From: Kosakonia radicincitans DSM 16656
GTDB lineage: Bacteria; Pseudomonadota; Gammaproteobacteria; Enterobacterales; Enterobacteriaceae
Assembly: GCF_000280495.2 (NCBI RefSeq)
Contig: NZ_CP018016.1
Coordinates: 1,736,001-1,800,000 of the forward strand
Direction: 5' to 3'
DNA: 64,000 nucleotides
In this document: one piece after another, positions 37,706-47,223 of the stretch
Layout: every line of letters starts with the position of its first letter
Numbering within the stretch: position 1 is the stretch's first letter
Position numbers and translations under genes: made by a program
The notes under the pieces: generated by a model
What the model was told of the DNA's origin: nothing
Seen by the model: the letters and a program-made list of their open reading frames with translations, nothing else
Database searches by the model: none

Positions 37706-39400
37706 ATGAAAACGCTGCTGATTATTGACTCCGAACTCGGACAGGCCCGCGCCTATATGGCGAAGACCTTACTGGGTGCGGCGGCGCAGAAAGCAAATCT
37801 GCAATTCATCGAAAACCCTGGCGAAGCGGAACTGGCGATTGTGCTGGGTAGTCAACTGCCAAACGACAGTGCGCTCAGCGGGAAAAAAGTGTGGCTGGGC
37901 GATATCAATCGTGCAGTGGCACACCCGGATCTGTTCCTCAGCGAAGCGAAAAACCATGCCGCGCTTTACACTGCGCCGACAGCGGTAGCGGCTGCGCCAG
38001 TTGCCAGCAATGGCCCGAAACGCATCGTTGCGGTTACCGCATGCCCGACCGGCGTGGCGCACACCTTTATGGCCGCAGAAGCCATTGAAACCGAAGCAAA
38101 AAAACGCGGCTGGTGGGTGAAAGTGGAAACGCGTGGTTCCGTGGGTGCAGGCAATGCCATCACGCCGGAAGAGGTGGCACAAGCCGATCTGGTCGTGGTT
38201 GCCGCCGATATTGAAGTTGACCTGGCAAAATTTGCGGGTAAACCGATGTACCGCACCACAACGGGTCTGGCGCTGAAGAAAACGGCTCAGGAGCTAGATA
38301 AAGCCGTCGCGGAAGCGAAGCCTTATCAACCGTCAGGTCAGGCTCAGTCCGAAAGTTCGGAAGGGAAAAAAGAGGGCGCGGGCGCTTATCGTCACCTGCT
38401 GACCGGCGTCTCTTATATGCTGCCGATGGTGGTCGCGGGTGGCTTGCTGATCGCACTCTCCTTCGCTTTCGGTATCACCGCGTTTAAAGAAGAAGGCACG
38501 CTGGCGGCTGCGCTGATGAAAATCGGTGGTGGTTCGGCATTCGCGCTGATGGTGCCAGTACTGGCGGGTTTCATCGCCTTTTCTATCGCTGACCGTCCGG
38601 GCCTGACGCCGGGTCTGATTGGCGGGATGCTGGCGGTAAGCACCGGTTCCGGTTTTATCGGTGGTATTATCGCCGGTTTCCTCGCCGGTTATCTGGCAAA
38701 AGCCATCAGTAAAGGTCTGAAGCTGCCACCGAGTATGGAAGCGCTGAAACCGATTCTGATCATTCCGTTGTTCTCCAGCCTGATTGTCGGTCTGGCGATG
38801 ATTTACCTGATCGGTACGCCGGTTGCGAAAATCCTGGCCGGTCTGACTTCCTGGCTGCAAACCATGGGCACGGCAAACGCTGTTCTGCTGGGCGCAATCC
38901 TCGGCGGTATGATGTGTACCGACATGGGCGGCCCGGTGAACAAAGCGGCTTATGCGTTTGGGGTGGGTCTGTTGAGTACTCAGACTTACGCGCCGATGGC
39001 AGCCATTATGGCGGCCGGTATGGTTCCGCCGCTGGCAATGGGCTTAGCAACGCTGGTTGCGCGTAACAAGTTCGATAAAGGTCAACGTGAAGGTGGTAAA
39101 GCGGCGCTGGTTCTCGGCCTGTGCTTTATCTCTGAAGGGGCTATCCCGTTCGCGGCTCGTGATCCGATGCGTGTGATCCCGTGCTGTATCGCCGGTGGTG
39201 CGCTGACAGGTGCTATCTCAATGGCGATTGGTGCAAAACTGATGGCACCGCACGGTGGTCTGTTTGTACTGCTGATCCCGGGTGCGATTACGCCGGTTCT
39301 CGGTTACCTGCTCTCCATCGTTGCCGGTACGCTGCTGACAGGTCTGGTGTATGCCTTCCTGAAACGTCCGGAAACGGAAGTGGTTGCGAAAGTTGCATAA
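37706..39400 (+). CDS. fruA: Fructose-specific PTS enzyme IIB'BC
   Basis: Membrane permease that imports fructose as fructose-1-phosphate. The 564 residues hold a degenerate IIB' domain (about 1-90), an active IIB domain with the phosphocysteine in VTACPTGVAHTFMAAEA (about residue 113), and IIC with nine or so helices from about residue 228 (HLLTGVSYMLPMVVAGGLLI), including GGMMCTDMGGPVNKAAYAFG and ISEGAIPFAARDPMRVIP. AGGAGAGG precedes the ATG. Last gene of fruBKA. Confidence 0.96.
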   Translation: MKTLLIIDSELGQARAYMAKTLLGAAAQKANLQFIENPGEAELAIVLGSQLPNDSALSGKKVWLGDINRAVAHPDLFLSEAKNHAALYTAPTAVAAAPVASNGPKRIVAVTACPTGVAHTFMAAEAIETEAKKRGWWVKVETRGSVGAGNAITPEEVAQADLVVVAADIEVDLAKFAGKPMYRTTTGLALKKTAQELDKAVAEAKPYQPSGQAQSESSEGKKEGAGAYRHLLTGVSYMLPMVVAGGLLIALSFAFGITAFKEEGTLAAALMKIGGGSAFALMVPVLAGFIAFSIADRPGLTPGLIGGMLAVSTGSGFIGGIIAGFLAGYLAKAISKGLKLPPSMEALKPILIIPLFSSLIVGLAMIYLIGTPVAKILAGLTSWLQTMGTANAVLLGAILGGMMCTDMGGPVNKAAYAFGVGLLSTQTYAPMAAIMAAGMVPPLAMGLATLVARNKFDKGQREGGKAALVLGLCFISEGAIPFAARDPMRVIPCCIAGGALTGAISMAIGAKLMAPHGGLFVLLIPGAITPVLGYLLSIVAGTLLTGLVYAFLKRPETEVVAKVA

Positions 39401-39412
39401 AACGTAATGAGT

Positions 39413-39440
39413 AAAAAAGGCCGCTAAGCGGCCTTTTTTT
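39413..39440 (+). terminator. Bidirectional terminator between fruA and nfo
   Basis: Stem GGCCGC / GCGGCC with loop TAA, six A before and seven T after, 12 bases past the fruA stop. Confidence 0.93.
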
Positions 39441-39519
39441 ATGGCGTAATTTGCTGTCGCCAACTGGCAACGCTGATAAGCGAAACGCCATCAGACAATG
39501 GGGCGTCCCGCAGCACGAT

Positions 39520-40377
39520 TTATGCCGCGGCGTCAGCGTCTTGTTGCGCTTTCAGCCAGGCAATCTCTTCCGCCCAGATATCCGGGTTGACGGTTTCGAG
39601 GATCAGCGGAATGCCATCGAAACGCTCATCGCGCATAATCCAGCGAAACGCATCGTGGCCGATATTACCTTCACCAAGGCTGTGGTGGCGGTCAACGCGG
39701 CTGCCAAATGCGCTTTTCGCATCGTTCAGGTGCATACCGCGCAGATATTTGAAGCCAACCACACGCTCAAATTCAGCAAATGTTTCTGCCGTTGCCTGCT
39801 CCGTACGCAGATCGTAACCTGCGGCAAAAGCGTGGCAGGTATCAATGCAGACGCCGACGCGGGATTTATCTTCCACGCCATCAATAATCGCCGCCAGATG
39901 TTCAAACTTAAACCCAAGATTACTGCCCTGGCCCGCAGTGTTCTCAATCACCGCAGTTACCCCTTCGGTTTGCGCCAGCGCGATATTGATGGATTCGGCG
40001 ATACGCGCCAGGCACTCGTCCTCCGGGATCTGCATCAGATGGCTGCCAGGATGGAAGTTCAGCAACGTCAGTCCCAGTTGCTGACAACGCGTCAGCTCGT
40101 CCACAAAGGCCTCGCGGGATTTTTCCAGCGCGTCGGCCACCGGATGTCCGAGGTTAATCAGGTAACTGTCATGCGGCAGGATCTGTGCGGGCGTGTAGTG
40201 ATATTTTTCGCAGGCGGCTTTGAATTCGTCGATGGCCTCCGTGCTCAGCGGCGCGGCACGCCACTGGCGCTGGTTCTTGGTAAACAGCGCAAAAGCCGTT
40301 GCCTCGATTTCAGCGGCGCGGACGGCGGCATTCGCTACGCCGCCCGAGGCGCTCACATGCGCACCAATGTATTTCAT
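39520..40377 (-). CDS. nfo: Endonuclease IV
   Basis: Zinc AP endonuclease and 3'-repair diesterase of base-excision repair, induced by SoxS in E. coli. The 285 residues equal E. coli. The three AP2 signatures are present: [26 protein letters not shown] and [22 protein letters not shown]; the start is [17 protein letters not shown]. In K-12 a block (yeiI, nupX, rihB, yeiL, psuTGK) lies between nfo and fruA; here the two are neighbours. Confidence 0.96.
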   Translation of the reverse strand: MKYIGAHVSASGGVANAAVRAAEIEATAFALFTKNQRQWRAAPLSTEAIDEFKAACEKYHYTPAQILPHDSYLINLGHPVADALEKSREAFVDELTRCQQLGLTLLNFHPGSHLMQIPEDECLARIAESINIALAQTEGVTAVIENTAGQGSNLGFKFEHLAAIIDGVEDKSRVGVCIDTCHAFAAGYDLRTEQATAETFAEFERVVGFKYLRGMHLNDAKSAFGSRVDRHHSLGEGNIGHDAFRWIMRDERFDGIPLILETVNPDIWAEEIAWLKAQQDADAAA

Positions 40378-40449
40378 AAAAACTCCTGTTAAAACCCGCC
40401 AGGGGAAAACGTCAATAATAGCGGGTCTCCAGGGCTGGCATGTAGTGGT

Positions 40450-41499
40450 TTATGCCATCAGGTGATGAACGGCCAGATTAATCGCGCCGCCGCCGACAAT
40501 CAGCCAGACAAACAGCAGTAATCCCATTACCAGCGGTTTCGCACCGGCATTCTTCAGCGCGCTGATGTGCGTGGTCAGCCCCAGCGCCGCCATTGCCATC
40601 GCCAGCAGCAGAGTATCCAGCGTGTTCAACGCATTCACTGCGGAAGAGGGCAGCAGGTGGAACGAGTTAAACACCGCTACCGCGATAAAGCCAAGTGCAA
40701 ACCACGGGATCGTCAGCTTACTTTTTTCTGCGCCTGCCTGCGGGCTGAGTTGTTTGATGCGTGCCGCCAGCAGTAATAAGAAGGGAGCCAGCATCATGAC
40801 GCGCAGCATTTTGGCAATCACTGCCGCGTTTTCAGCATCGGGGCTGATGGCATGCCCGGCGGCAACCACTTGCGCCACTTCATGCACGGTAGAGCCAATC
40901 CAGATGCCATAGGTTTCCGGGCTGAACCACTGACCCAGCAGCGGATAAAGTGCAGGGTAAATAAAGATCGCCAGCGTACCGAAGATCACCACGGTCGCTA
41001 CGGCAACGGTGACTTTACTGGCCTCGGCCTTGACCACCGGCTCTGTTGCCAGCACGGCGGCGGCCCCGCAAATACTGCTACCAGCGCCAATCAACCAACT
41101 GGTTTTTTTATCCAGCCCAAAGACTTTTTGCCCAAGGAAGCAGGCCAGCAAAAAGGTGCTGGAGAGGGTCAACGTATCAATGGCAATCCCGCTTACGCCG
41201 ACATCAGCAATTTGCGAAAACGTCAGGCGAAAACCATACAGAATAATGCCAAGCCGCAGCAGATGCTGTTTGGCAAACAGTACACCGCTGTCGCATTGCG
41301 TATGCAGGGCAGGGTAGAGCGTGTTGCCGATAACCATACCGATAAGGATCGCCAGCGTCAGGGCGCTTAATCCCATACCTGCTACCGACGGGATAGCGCC
41401 AAGCCACAGGGCGAGCCCCGTAATGAAACCGCTGAGTAACAGGCCGGGGATAAAACGCCAGGCCGGATGACGGTGAGTCTGTAGTGTGATTTCAGTCAT
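40450..41499 (-). CDS. yeiH: UPF0324 / putative sulfate-exporter family membrane protein YeiH
   Basis: Inner-membrane protein with about ten helices, 349 residues as in E. coli. It carries family motifs LAILIGMVIGNTLYP, RLGIILYGFRLTFSQIADVG, LIGAGSSICGAAAVLATEPV and IGSTVHEVAQVVAAG. The transported substrate is unproven; the family is annotated as sulfate/sulfite-related. It is divergent from its likely regulator yeiE. Confidence 0.9.
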   Translation of the reverse strand: MTEITLQTHRHPAWRFIPGLLLSGFITGLALWLGAIPSVAGMGLSALTLAILIGMVIGNTLYPALHTQCDSGVLFAKQHLLRLGIILYGFRLTFSQIADVGVSGIAIDTLTLSSTFLLACFLGQKVFGLDKKTSWLIGAGSSICGAAAVLATEPVVKAEASKVTVAVATVVIFGTLAIFIYPALYPLLGQWFSPETYGIWIGSTVHEVAQVVAAGHAISPDAENAAVIAKMLRVMMLAPFLLLLAARIKQLSPQAGAEKSKLTIPWFALGFIAVAVFNSFHLLPSSAVNALNTLDTLLLAMAMAALGLTTHISALKNAGAKPLVMGLLLFVWLIVGGGAINLAVHHLMA

Positions 41500-41552
41500 A
41501 ACCTTCTCCTTTTGCTGGATAAAAGGGTAAGGCTCGCTGGCTTAAAGGTAAA

Positions 41553-41576
41553 ATTGATTATATATTTATAATCAAT
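41553..41576. promoter_or_regulatory. Candidate YeiE operator in the yeiH-yeiE gap
   Basis: Perfect 10-bp dyad ATTGATTATA ... TATAATCAAT with a four-base centre, 24 bases before the yeiE start and between the divergent genes. It contains the T-N11-A pattern typical of LysR-type regulator sites. Confidence 0.6.
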
Positions 41577-41600
41577 CTTTATAAGTGGTAAGTAACCTCT

Positions 41601-42467
41601 ATGCATATAACGTTGCGTCAGTTGGAAGTCTTCGCCGAAGTGCTGAAAAGCGGCTCCACCACACAGGCTTCGCAGATGCTGGCGCTCTCCCAGTCGGCGG
41701 TGAGTGCTGCGCTTACCGATCTGGAAGGGCAGCTTGGCGTGCAACTGTTTGACCGCGTCGGTAAGCGGCTGGTGGTGAACGAACACGGGCGACTGCTCTA
41801 TCCGCGTGCGCTGGCAGCGCTGGAGCAGGCAACGGAAATTGAGCAGTTGTTTCGCGAAGATAACGGTGCCATCCGCGTTTTTGCCAGCAGTACCATCGGT
41901 AACTACATTCTGCCGGAAGTGATTGCCCGCTACCGTCGCGATTTCCCCGATTTACCGCTGGAGCTGAGCGTCGGCAATAGCCAGGATGTGATCAATGCGG
42001 TAGCCGATTTCCGCGTGGATATCGGTCTGATTGAAGGCCCGTGCCACACCGCGGAGATTATTGCCGAACCGTGGCTGGAGGATGAACTGGTGGTTTTCGC
42101 GCCGCCTTCCTCGCCGTTATTGCAGGGGCCGGTTACGCTGGAGCAACTGGCTGCCGCGCCGTGGATCCTGCGTGAACGTGGTTCGGGTACGCGGGAACTT
42201 GTGGATTATTTACTGCTGTCGCACTTGCCGCAGTTTCATCTCGGCATGGAGTTGGGCAACTCGGAAGCCATCAAACATGCGGTACGTCACGGGCTGGGCA
42301 TTAGTTGCCTGTCGCGCCGCGTGATTGCCGAACAACTGGAAAGCGGTTCGCTGGTGGAGGTGCCCATTCCGTTGCCGCGCCTGGTACGCACGCTGTGGCG
42401 CATCCATCATCGCCAGAAACACCTCTCCAGCGCATTACAGCGCTTTATTAGCTATTGCTCTCTCTGA
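41601..42467 (+). CDS. yeiE: LysR-type regulator YeiE
   Basis: LysR-family transcription factor of 288 residues. The HTH is at the start ([20 protein letters not shown] then [20 protein letters not shown]), and the CysB-like ligand domain follows ([38 protein letters not shown]). Studies in enterics connect YeiE with sulfite sensing and with iron. It is divergent from yeiH with a palindrome between them, so control of yeiH and of itself is likely. Confidence 0.92.
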   Translation: MHITLRQLEVFAEVLKSGSTTQASQMLALSQSAVSAALTDLEGQLGVQLFDRVGKRLVVNEHGRLLYPRALAALEQATEIEQLFREDNGAIRVFASSTIGNYILPEVIARYRRDFPDLPLELSVGNSQDVINAVADFRVDIGLIEGPCHTAEIIAEPWLEDELVVFAPPSSPLLQGPVTLEQLAAAPWILRERGSGTRELVDYLLLSHLPQFHLGMELGNSEAIKHAVRHGLGISCLSRRVIAEQLESGSLVEVPIPLPRLVRTLWRIHHRQKHLSSALQRFISYCSL

Positions 42468-42472
42468 TGACA

Positions 42473-42494
42473 GCGAGCCTGCCGACAGGCTCGC
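42473..42494 (+). terminator. Hairpin after yeiE, possible terminator
   Basis: Perfect stem GCGAGCCTG / CAGGCTCGC with a CCGA tetraloop, six bases past the yeiE stop; no T run follows, so termination would be weak or Rho-assisted. Confidence 0.5.
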
Positions 42495-42631
42495 AACATC
42501 AACCATTCACTGCTTTACTTATAATTCGCCGCCTATCATGAAGCTCTCTAATATGACGTGTTTTATACCGGAAGGGGGGCGTTTCGTTTGCTACAATCGC
42601 GCCTCATTTTTTGGATGGATAGCATTTTCTT

Positions 42632-44101
42632 ATGGTTTCCGAAATTAAAACCACAGAAGCGCCCACGCTTCGTCGTGAACTTAAGGCGCGTCATTTGACG
42701 ATGATCGCCATTGGCGGTTCCATTGGTACGGGTTTGTTTGTCGCATCAGGGGCGACCATTTCTTCAGCTGGTCCTGGCGGGGCGCTGTTCTCCTATATTC
42801 TGATCGGCCTGATGGTCTATTTCCTGATGACCAGCCTCGGCGAACTCGCCGCTTATATGCCAGTTTCGGGTTCATTCTCCACTTATGGTCAAAAATACGT
42901 TGAAGAAGGCTTTGGCTTCGCGCTGGGCTGGAACTACTGGTACAACTGGGCGGTCACCATTGCCGTTGACCTTGTGGCCTCGCAACTGGTGATGACCTGG
43001 TGGTTCCCGGATACGCCTGGCTGGATCTGGAGTGCGCTGTTCCTGGCGGTGATCTTCCTGCTTAACTACATCTCAGTAAAAGGCTTTGGTGAAGCTGAAT
43101 ACTGGTTCTCGCTGATCAAAGTCGCCACGGTCATTATCTTTATCGTGGTTGGCGTGATGATGATCGTCGGTATCTTCCAGGGCGATAAACCGGCGGGCTG
43201 GAGCAACTGGACGATTGGCGATGCGCCATTTGCCGGTGGTTTTTCGGCGATGATTGGCGTGGCGATGATTGTCGGCTTCTCCTTCCAGGGCACCGAACTG
43301 ATTGGTATTGCGGCGGGCGAATCTGAAAATCCTGAGAAAAACATTCCGCGCGCGGTGCGCCAGGTGTTCTGGCGTATTCTGCTGTTCTATGTATTTGCCA
43401 TCCTGATTATCAGCCTGATCATTCCATATACCGATCCCAGCCTGCTGCGTAATGATGTAAAAGACATCAGCGTCAGCCCGTTCACGCTGGTGTTCGAACA
43501 TGCTGGTTTGCTCTCTGCGGCGGCGGTAATGAATGCGGTGATCCTGACGGCGGTGCTTTCTGCGGGTAACTCCGGTATGTACGCTTCTACGCGTATGCTT
43601 TATACCCTGGCTTGCGACGGCAAAGCGCCGCGTATTTTCGCCAAACTGTCGAAGGGCGGCGTGCCGCGTAACGCGCTGTATGCCACTACGGTGATCGCCG
43701 GGCTGTGCTTCCTGACCTCGATGTTCGGCAATCAGACCGTTTACCTGTGGCTGCTGAACACCTCCGGGATGACCGGCTTTATCGCCTGGCTCGGTATCGC
43801 GATCAGCCATTACCGCTTCCGTCGCGGTTACGTAGCGCAGGGGCACTCGCTGAATGATCTGCCATACCGTTCCGGCTTCTTCCCACTTGGGCCGATCTTT
43901 GCCTTCGTGCTCTGTCTGATCATCACCCTCGGGCAGAATTATCAGGCGTTTCTCGCCGACTCCATCGACTGGGGCGCGGTTGCGGCTACTTATATTGGTA
44001 TCCCGCTGTTCCTGGTGATTTGGCTTGGTTACAAATGGACCAAAGGCACCCGTTTCGTACGCTATAGTGAAATGGAGTTCCCGGAACGCCTTAGCAAATA
44101 A
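42632..44101 (+). CDS. lysP: Lysine-specific permease LysP
   Basis: Proton-coupled lysine importer of the amino acid-polyamine-organocation family; in E. coli it also restrains the sensor CadC. The 489 residues match. Signature pieces are RHLTMIAIGGSIGTGLFVAS (helix 1 with the GSIGTGL substrate loop), ELAAYMPVSGSFSTYGQKYV and GFSFQGTELIGIAAGESENP. Twelve helices. It lies between yeiE and the cirA position as in K-12. Confidence 0.96.
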   Translation: MVSEIKTTEAPTLRRELKARHLTMIAIGGSIGTGLFVASGATISSAGPGGALFSYILIGLMVYFLMTSLGELAAYMPVSGSFSTYGQKYVEEGFGFALGWNYWYNWAVTIAVDLVASQLVMTWWFPDTPGWIWSALFLAVIFLLNYISVKGFGEAEYWFSLIKVATVIIFIVVGVMMIVGIFQGDKPAGWSNWTIGDAPFAGGFSAMIGVAMIVGFSFQGTELIGIAAGESENPEKNIPRAVRQVFWRILLFYVFAILIISLIIPYTDPSLLRNDVKDISVSPFTLVFEHAGLLSAAAVMNAVILTAVLSAGNSGMYASTRMLYTLACDGKAPRIFAKLSKGGVPRNALYATTVIAGLCFLTSMFGNQTVYLWLLNTSGMTGFIAWLGIAISHYRFRRGYVAQGHSLNDLPYRSGFFPLGPIFAFVLCLIITLGQNYQAFLADSIDWGAVAATYIGIPLFLVIWLGYKWTKGTRFVRYSEMEFPERLSK

Positions 44102-44113
44102 ATTCACTCTTTT

Positions 44114-44138
44114 AGCCCTCGTTATGAGGGCTTTTTTT
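44114..44138 (+). terminator. Intrinsic terminator of lysP
   Basis: Stem AGCCCTC / GAGGGCT with loop GTTAT and eight T residues, 12 bases after the stop. Confidence 0.93.
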
Positions 44139-44160
44139 TGCCTGTCAAAAGTTCTCGCCC

Positions 44161-44262
44161 GCCAGTGTCAGCGTGGTTAAGCAAGAAGATCTGCAACACA
44201 AGCTGGTACAAAATCTCAAAGATGGTCTCCGCGACTTTATTGCCGTCGATTACCGTTTCTGA
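44161..44262 (+). pseudogene. cirA: Probable 3' remnant of cirA (catecholate siderophore/colicin I receptor)
   Basis: Between lysP and yeiG, K-12 carries cirA on this strand. Here only about 130 bases remain. In frame they read SVSVVKQEDLQHKLV then QNLKDGLRDFIAVDYRF and stop at 44260-44262. The end DFIAVDYRF has the aromatic, Phe-terminated last strand of TonB-dependent receptors, and position and direction are right for cirA. There is no start codon or ribosome site and the frame closes just upstream. I infer a deletion that left the tail. The identity rests on a short resemblance. Confidence 0.5.
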
Positions 44263-44269
44263 CAGGAAA

Positions 44270-44297
44270 AGCCCCGACAGCAGTTAGCGCCGGGGTT
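44270..44297 (-). terminator. Probable terminator of yeiG
   Basis: Minus-strand stem CCCCGGCG / TGTCGGGG (two G-T pairs) around a short loop, followed by CTTTTCC, just past the yeiG stop. Confidence 0.6.
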
Positions 44298-44301
44298 GCC
44301 G

Positions 44302-45138
44302 TTATTTCAGCAAATGCTGGGCATGGAAGCGCAGATGATCTTCAATAAAGGAGGCAATAAAGAAGTAGCTGTGATCGTAACCGGACTGGATACGCAGCGT
44401 CAGCGGCCAGCTTTTCTGCCGCGCCACTTCCGCCAGCCGTGCCGGTTGCAGTTGATCGGCAAGGAACTGATCGTTATCGCCCTGATCGATAAGCGTCGGG
44501 ATCGCATCGGCCTCTGTGCTTTCCAGCATCAGCGCGCAGCTATCCCACTCACGCCACAACGCGGCATCATCGCCCAGATACGCCGTGAACGCTTTCTGTC
44601 CCCACGGTACCTGCAACGGATTAACAATCGGCGCAAACGCTGACACGCTGGTATAACGCCCCGGATTTTTCAGCGCCATTATCAATGCGCCATGGCCGCC
44701 CATTGAATGGCCGCTAATGGCGCAACGCGGGCCGACGTTAAATTCCGCCTGGATCAGCGCCGGTAACTCGTCACGCAGATAATCATACATCCGGTAGTGC
44801 GCTGCCCACGGTTGTTGCGTGGCATTGAGGTAGAAGCCTGCGCCTTTGCCCAGATCGTAGCCGTCAACGTCGGGCACTGCATCGCCGCGCGGGCTGGTAT
44901 CCGGCATCACCAGCACAATTCCCAGTTCTGCCGCGACACGCTGTGCGCCCGCTTTGGTGGTGAAGTTTTCATCATTACAGGTCAGGCCGGAGAGCCAGAA
45001 CAGCACCGGCGGCGGCGTTACACTGCGCGGCGGTGGTAAAAAGATGCTAAAGGTCATTGAACAGTTGAGTACGGCGGAGTCGTGACGCCAGCGCTGTTGC
45101 CAGCCTTCGAAACAGCGGTGCTCTTCGAGCATTTCCAT
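44302..45138 (-). CDS. yeiG: S-formylglutathione hydrolase YeiG
   Basis: Alpha/beta-hydrolase that splits S-formylglutathione to formate and glutathione in formaldehyde detoxification. The 278 residues equal E. coli YeiG (a second enzyme beside FrmB in that species). The nucleophile elbow is [11 protein letters not shown] (Ser about 148), the acid lies in [11 protein letters not shown], and the His is in SGYDHSYFF. The start [20 protein letters not shown] is standard. Confidence 0.95.
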   Translation of the reverse strand: MEMLEEHRCFEGWQQRWRHDSAVLNCSMTFSIFLPPPRSVTPPPVLFWLSGLTCNDENFTTKAGAQRVAAELGIVLVMPDTSPRGDAVPDVDGYDLGKGAGFYLNATQQPWAAHYRMYDYLRDELPALIQAEFNVGPRCAISGHSMGGHGALIMALKNPGRYTSVSAFAPIVNPLQVPWGQKAFTAYLGDDAALWREWDSCALMLESTEADAIPTLIDQGDNDQFLADQLQPARLAEVARQKSWPLTLRIQSGYDHSYFFIASFIEDHLRFHAQHLLK

Positions 45139-45284
45139 GCGGGGCTCCTCAGGTATTCATGGTTAAAAATAAGTAACATCCTGGTATCATACAGATTATT
45201 CCCTTAGCTGAGTAACTTTCACTTTCGCCTCCATTTAACCTGTTGCATCATAAATACAACTTATTATTAACATTTGGAGAGGCG

Positions 45285-46412
45285 ATGGCGCAGCGAGTAG
45301 CGTTCTGCGGCTTTATTGTGCTGGTGGTGGCGATGGGGATTGGCCGCTTTGCGTTTACCCCGCAGGTGCCGTTGATGATCCGCGACGGGCAGCTCACGCT
45401 GACCAGCGCCGGGCTGGTTGCCGCCATTAACTACCTTGGTTATCTGCTTGGCGCCTGGGATGCGATGCGCGCCCAGCGGCATATCGAGCTGCGCCTGTGG
45501 CTTGGTATCTGCGGCGCGGTTGCGCTGACGTTTCTCTCTGCTATAGCGGATAACGTGCTGGTTCACGGTGTGTTACGGCTGGTGATTGGCGCGATGAGCG
45601 GCTGGGCGATGGTGTTGATCGCTGCCTGGAGTAATGAGCGGCTGGCGCATGCTGGTAAGCCGGGATTGAGCGCGGCAGTGTTTGCCGGCCCCGGCGCGGG
45701 GATTGCCATCAGCGGCCTGCTGGCGGTGGCGATTCAGGCGAAAGGCTTAAGTGCGGCTTCCGCCTGGCAGGTGTATGGCGTACTGGCATTGCTGCTGGTG
45801 GCGCTGATCGCCCGCTATCTGCCGCGCCCTGGCGAGTGGCACCGTGTCGGAACACAACCGCAGCCGCTGCAACTGACGGCAAATCTGAAACGGCTGGTGT
45901 GGAGCTACAGCCTTGCCGGATTCGGTTATATTCTTCCCGCGACGTTTCTGTCGCAAATGGCTGCGCTGCGTTTTCCCGGCAGCCTTTTCGCGCAGTTTGT
46001 CTGGCCGGTATTCGGTGCGGCCGCGGTGGTGGGGATTGCGCTCGGTATCCTGCTGCGTCATGTGGGACACAGCCACCAACGGCTGGCGATCGTGCTGTGG
46101 TTGCAGGGCGCTGGCGTGCTGGCCGCCTGGTTGCTGCCTGGCATGAGCGGGCTGGTGTGCGGTGCGTTACTGGTCGGCGGCGGGTTTCTCTGCGCGGTAC
46201 AGCTTTCGTTATTGTATGGGCGAGAGCTTGCACCCGATCACACACGTTATATGGCCGGACTGCTGACCACCGGCTATGCCGTGGGGCAACTGGTTGGCCC
46301 GATGACGTCGGCGCTCTCCACCTGGCTGACGCATCGCCTTGAACCAGCGCTCGGTGTGGCGGCGATTGCGCTGCTGATCGGCGGCGTACTGGTATGGAAA
46401 CGTAGCGCCTGA
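45285..46412 (+). CDS. YbfB/YjiJ-family MFS transporter
   Basis: Predicted inner-membrane MFS transporter with unknown substrate, 375 residues and about twelve helices. It belongs to the YbfB/YjiJ group by [20 protein letters not shown] in helix 1, [15 protein letters not shown] in helix 2 and the C-terminal [16 protein letters not shown]. The ATG at 45285 follows TTGGAGAGGCG; an in-frame ATG 42 bases earlier has no ribosome site. It is not present between yeiG and folE in K-12, so it is an accessory insertion here, and is divergent from yeiG. Confidence 0.8.
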   Translation: MAQRVAFCGFIVLVVAMGIGRFAFTPQVPLMIRDGQLTLTSAGLVAAINYLGYLLGAWDAMRAQRHIELRLWLGICGAVALTFLSAIADNVLVHGVLRLVIGAMSGWAMVLIAAWSNERLAHAGKPGLSAAVFAGPGAGIAISGLLAVAIQAKGLSAASAWQVYGVLALLLVALIARYLPRPGEWHRVGTQPQPLQLTANLKRLVWSYSLAGFGYILPATFLSQMAALRFPGSLFAQFVWPVFGAAAVVGIALGILLRHVGHSHQRLAIVLWLQGAGVLAAWLLPGMSGLVCGALLVGGGFLCAVQLSLLYGRELAPDHTRYMAGLLTTGYAVGQLVGPMTSALSTWLTHRLEPALGVAAIALLIGGVLVWKRSA

Positions 46413-46537
46413 AAGGCAATAACGATTTCTATAATTATCACGACCAGGGCTGGATTATGTGCGCGACCTCACGCACAATGTTCGCTCACTTCGCCGTAAC
46501 TGGCGAAGCATGCCACACCTGCAGGAGAAAAAATAAT

Positions 46538-47206
46538 ATGTCATCACTCAGTAAAGAAGCGGCGCTCGTTCACGAGGCTCTGGTCGCCCGCGGCCTGGAA
46601 ACACCGCTGCGCCCCCCGGTGCGCGAAATGGATAACGAAACCCGTAAGCGTCTTATTTCCGGGCATATGACCGAGATTATGCAGCTACTTAATCTCGATC
46701 TGAATGATGACAGCCTGATGGAAACGCCGCATCGCATCGCCAAAATGTATGTCGATGAAATTTTCTCCGGCCTCGATTACGCCAATTTCCCGAAAATCAC
46801 TGTCATTGAGAACAAAATGAAGGTGGATGAAATGGTGACGGTGCGTGATATCACGCTGACCAGCACCTGCGAGCACCATTTTGTGACTATCGATGGCAAA
46901 GCGACGGTGGCCTACATTCCGAAAGAGTCGGTCATTGGTCTGTCGAAAATCAACCGTATCGTGCAGTTTTTCGCCCAGCGCCCGCAGGTGCAGGAGCGTT
47001 TAACGCAGCAGATCCTGACGGCGCTGCAAACGCTGCTGGGTACCAACAATGTCGCAGTATCCATTGATGCTGTGCATTATTGCGTTAAAGCACGCGGCAT
47101 TCGTGATGCCACCAGTGCCACTACCACCACCTCGCTCGGCGGGCTGTTTAAGTCCAGCCAGAATACCCGCCAGGAGTTCCTGCGCGCCGTACGCCACAGC
47201 AACTGA
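46538..47206 (+). CDS. folE: GTP cyclohydrolase I
   Basis: Opens GTP to 7,8-dihydroneopterin triphosphate, the first step of folate synthesis. Type IA, 222 residues as in E. coli. The zinc ligands are in STCEHHF (Cys, His) and HYCVKARG (Cys); [20 protein letters not shown] and QNTRQEFL complete the signature. The ATG at 46538 is preceded by GCAGGAGAAA; the longer in-frame reading is rejected for length and content. yeiB follows after 17 bases. Confidence 0.97.
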   Translation: MSSLSKEAALVHEALVARGLETPLRPPVREMDNETRKRLISGHMTEIMQLLNLDLNDDSLMETPHRIAKMYVDEIFSGLDYANFPKITVIENKMKVDEMVTVRDITLTSTCEHHFVTIDGKATVAYIPKESVIGLSKINRIVQFFAQRPQVQERLTQQILTALQTLLGTNNVAVSIDAVHYCVKARGIRDATSATTTTSLGGLFKSSQNTRQEFLRAVRHSN

Positions 47207-47223
47207 TTCGCCGGGAGCCAGAC

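Noticed and set aside
39451..40392. Plus-strand frame of 313 codons opposite nfo
   Set aside because: Antisense shadow of endonuclease IV; starts inside the fruA-nfo gap without a ribosome site.
43073..44107. Minus-strand frame of 344 codons opposite lysP
   Set aside because: Hydrophilic complement of a membrane protein; no family likeness.
45836..46342. Overlapping frame inside the YbfB/YjiJ-type MFS gene
   Set aside because: Arg/Cys-rich shadow frame; the MFS frame has the family motifs.
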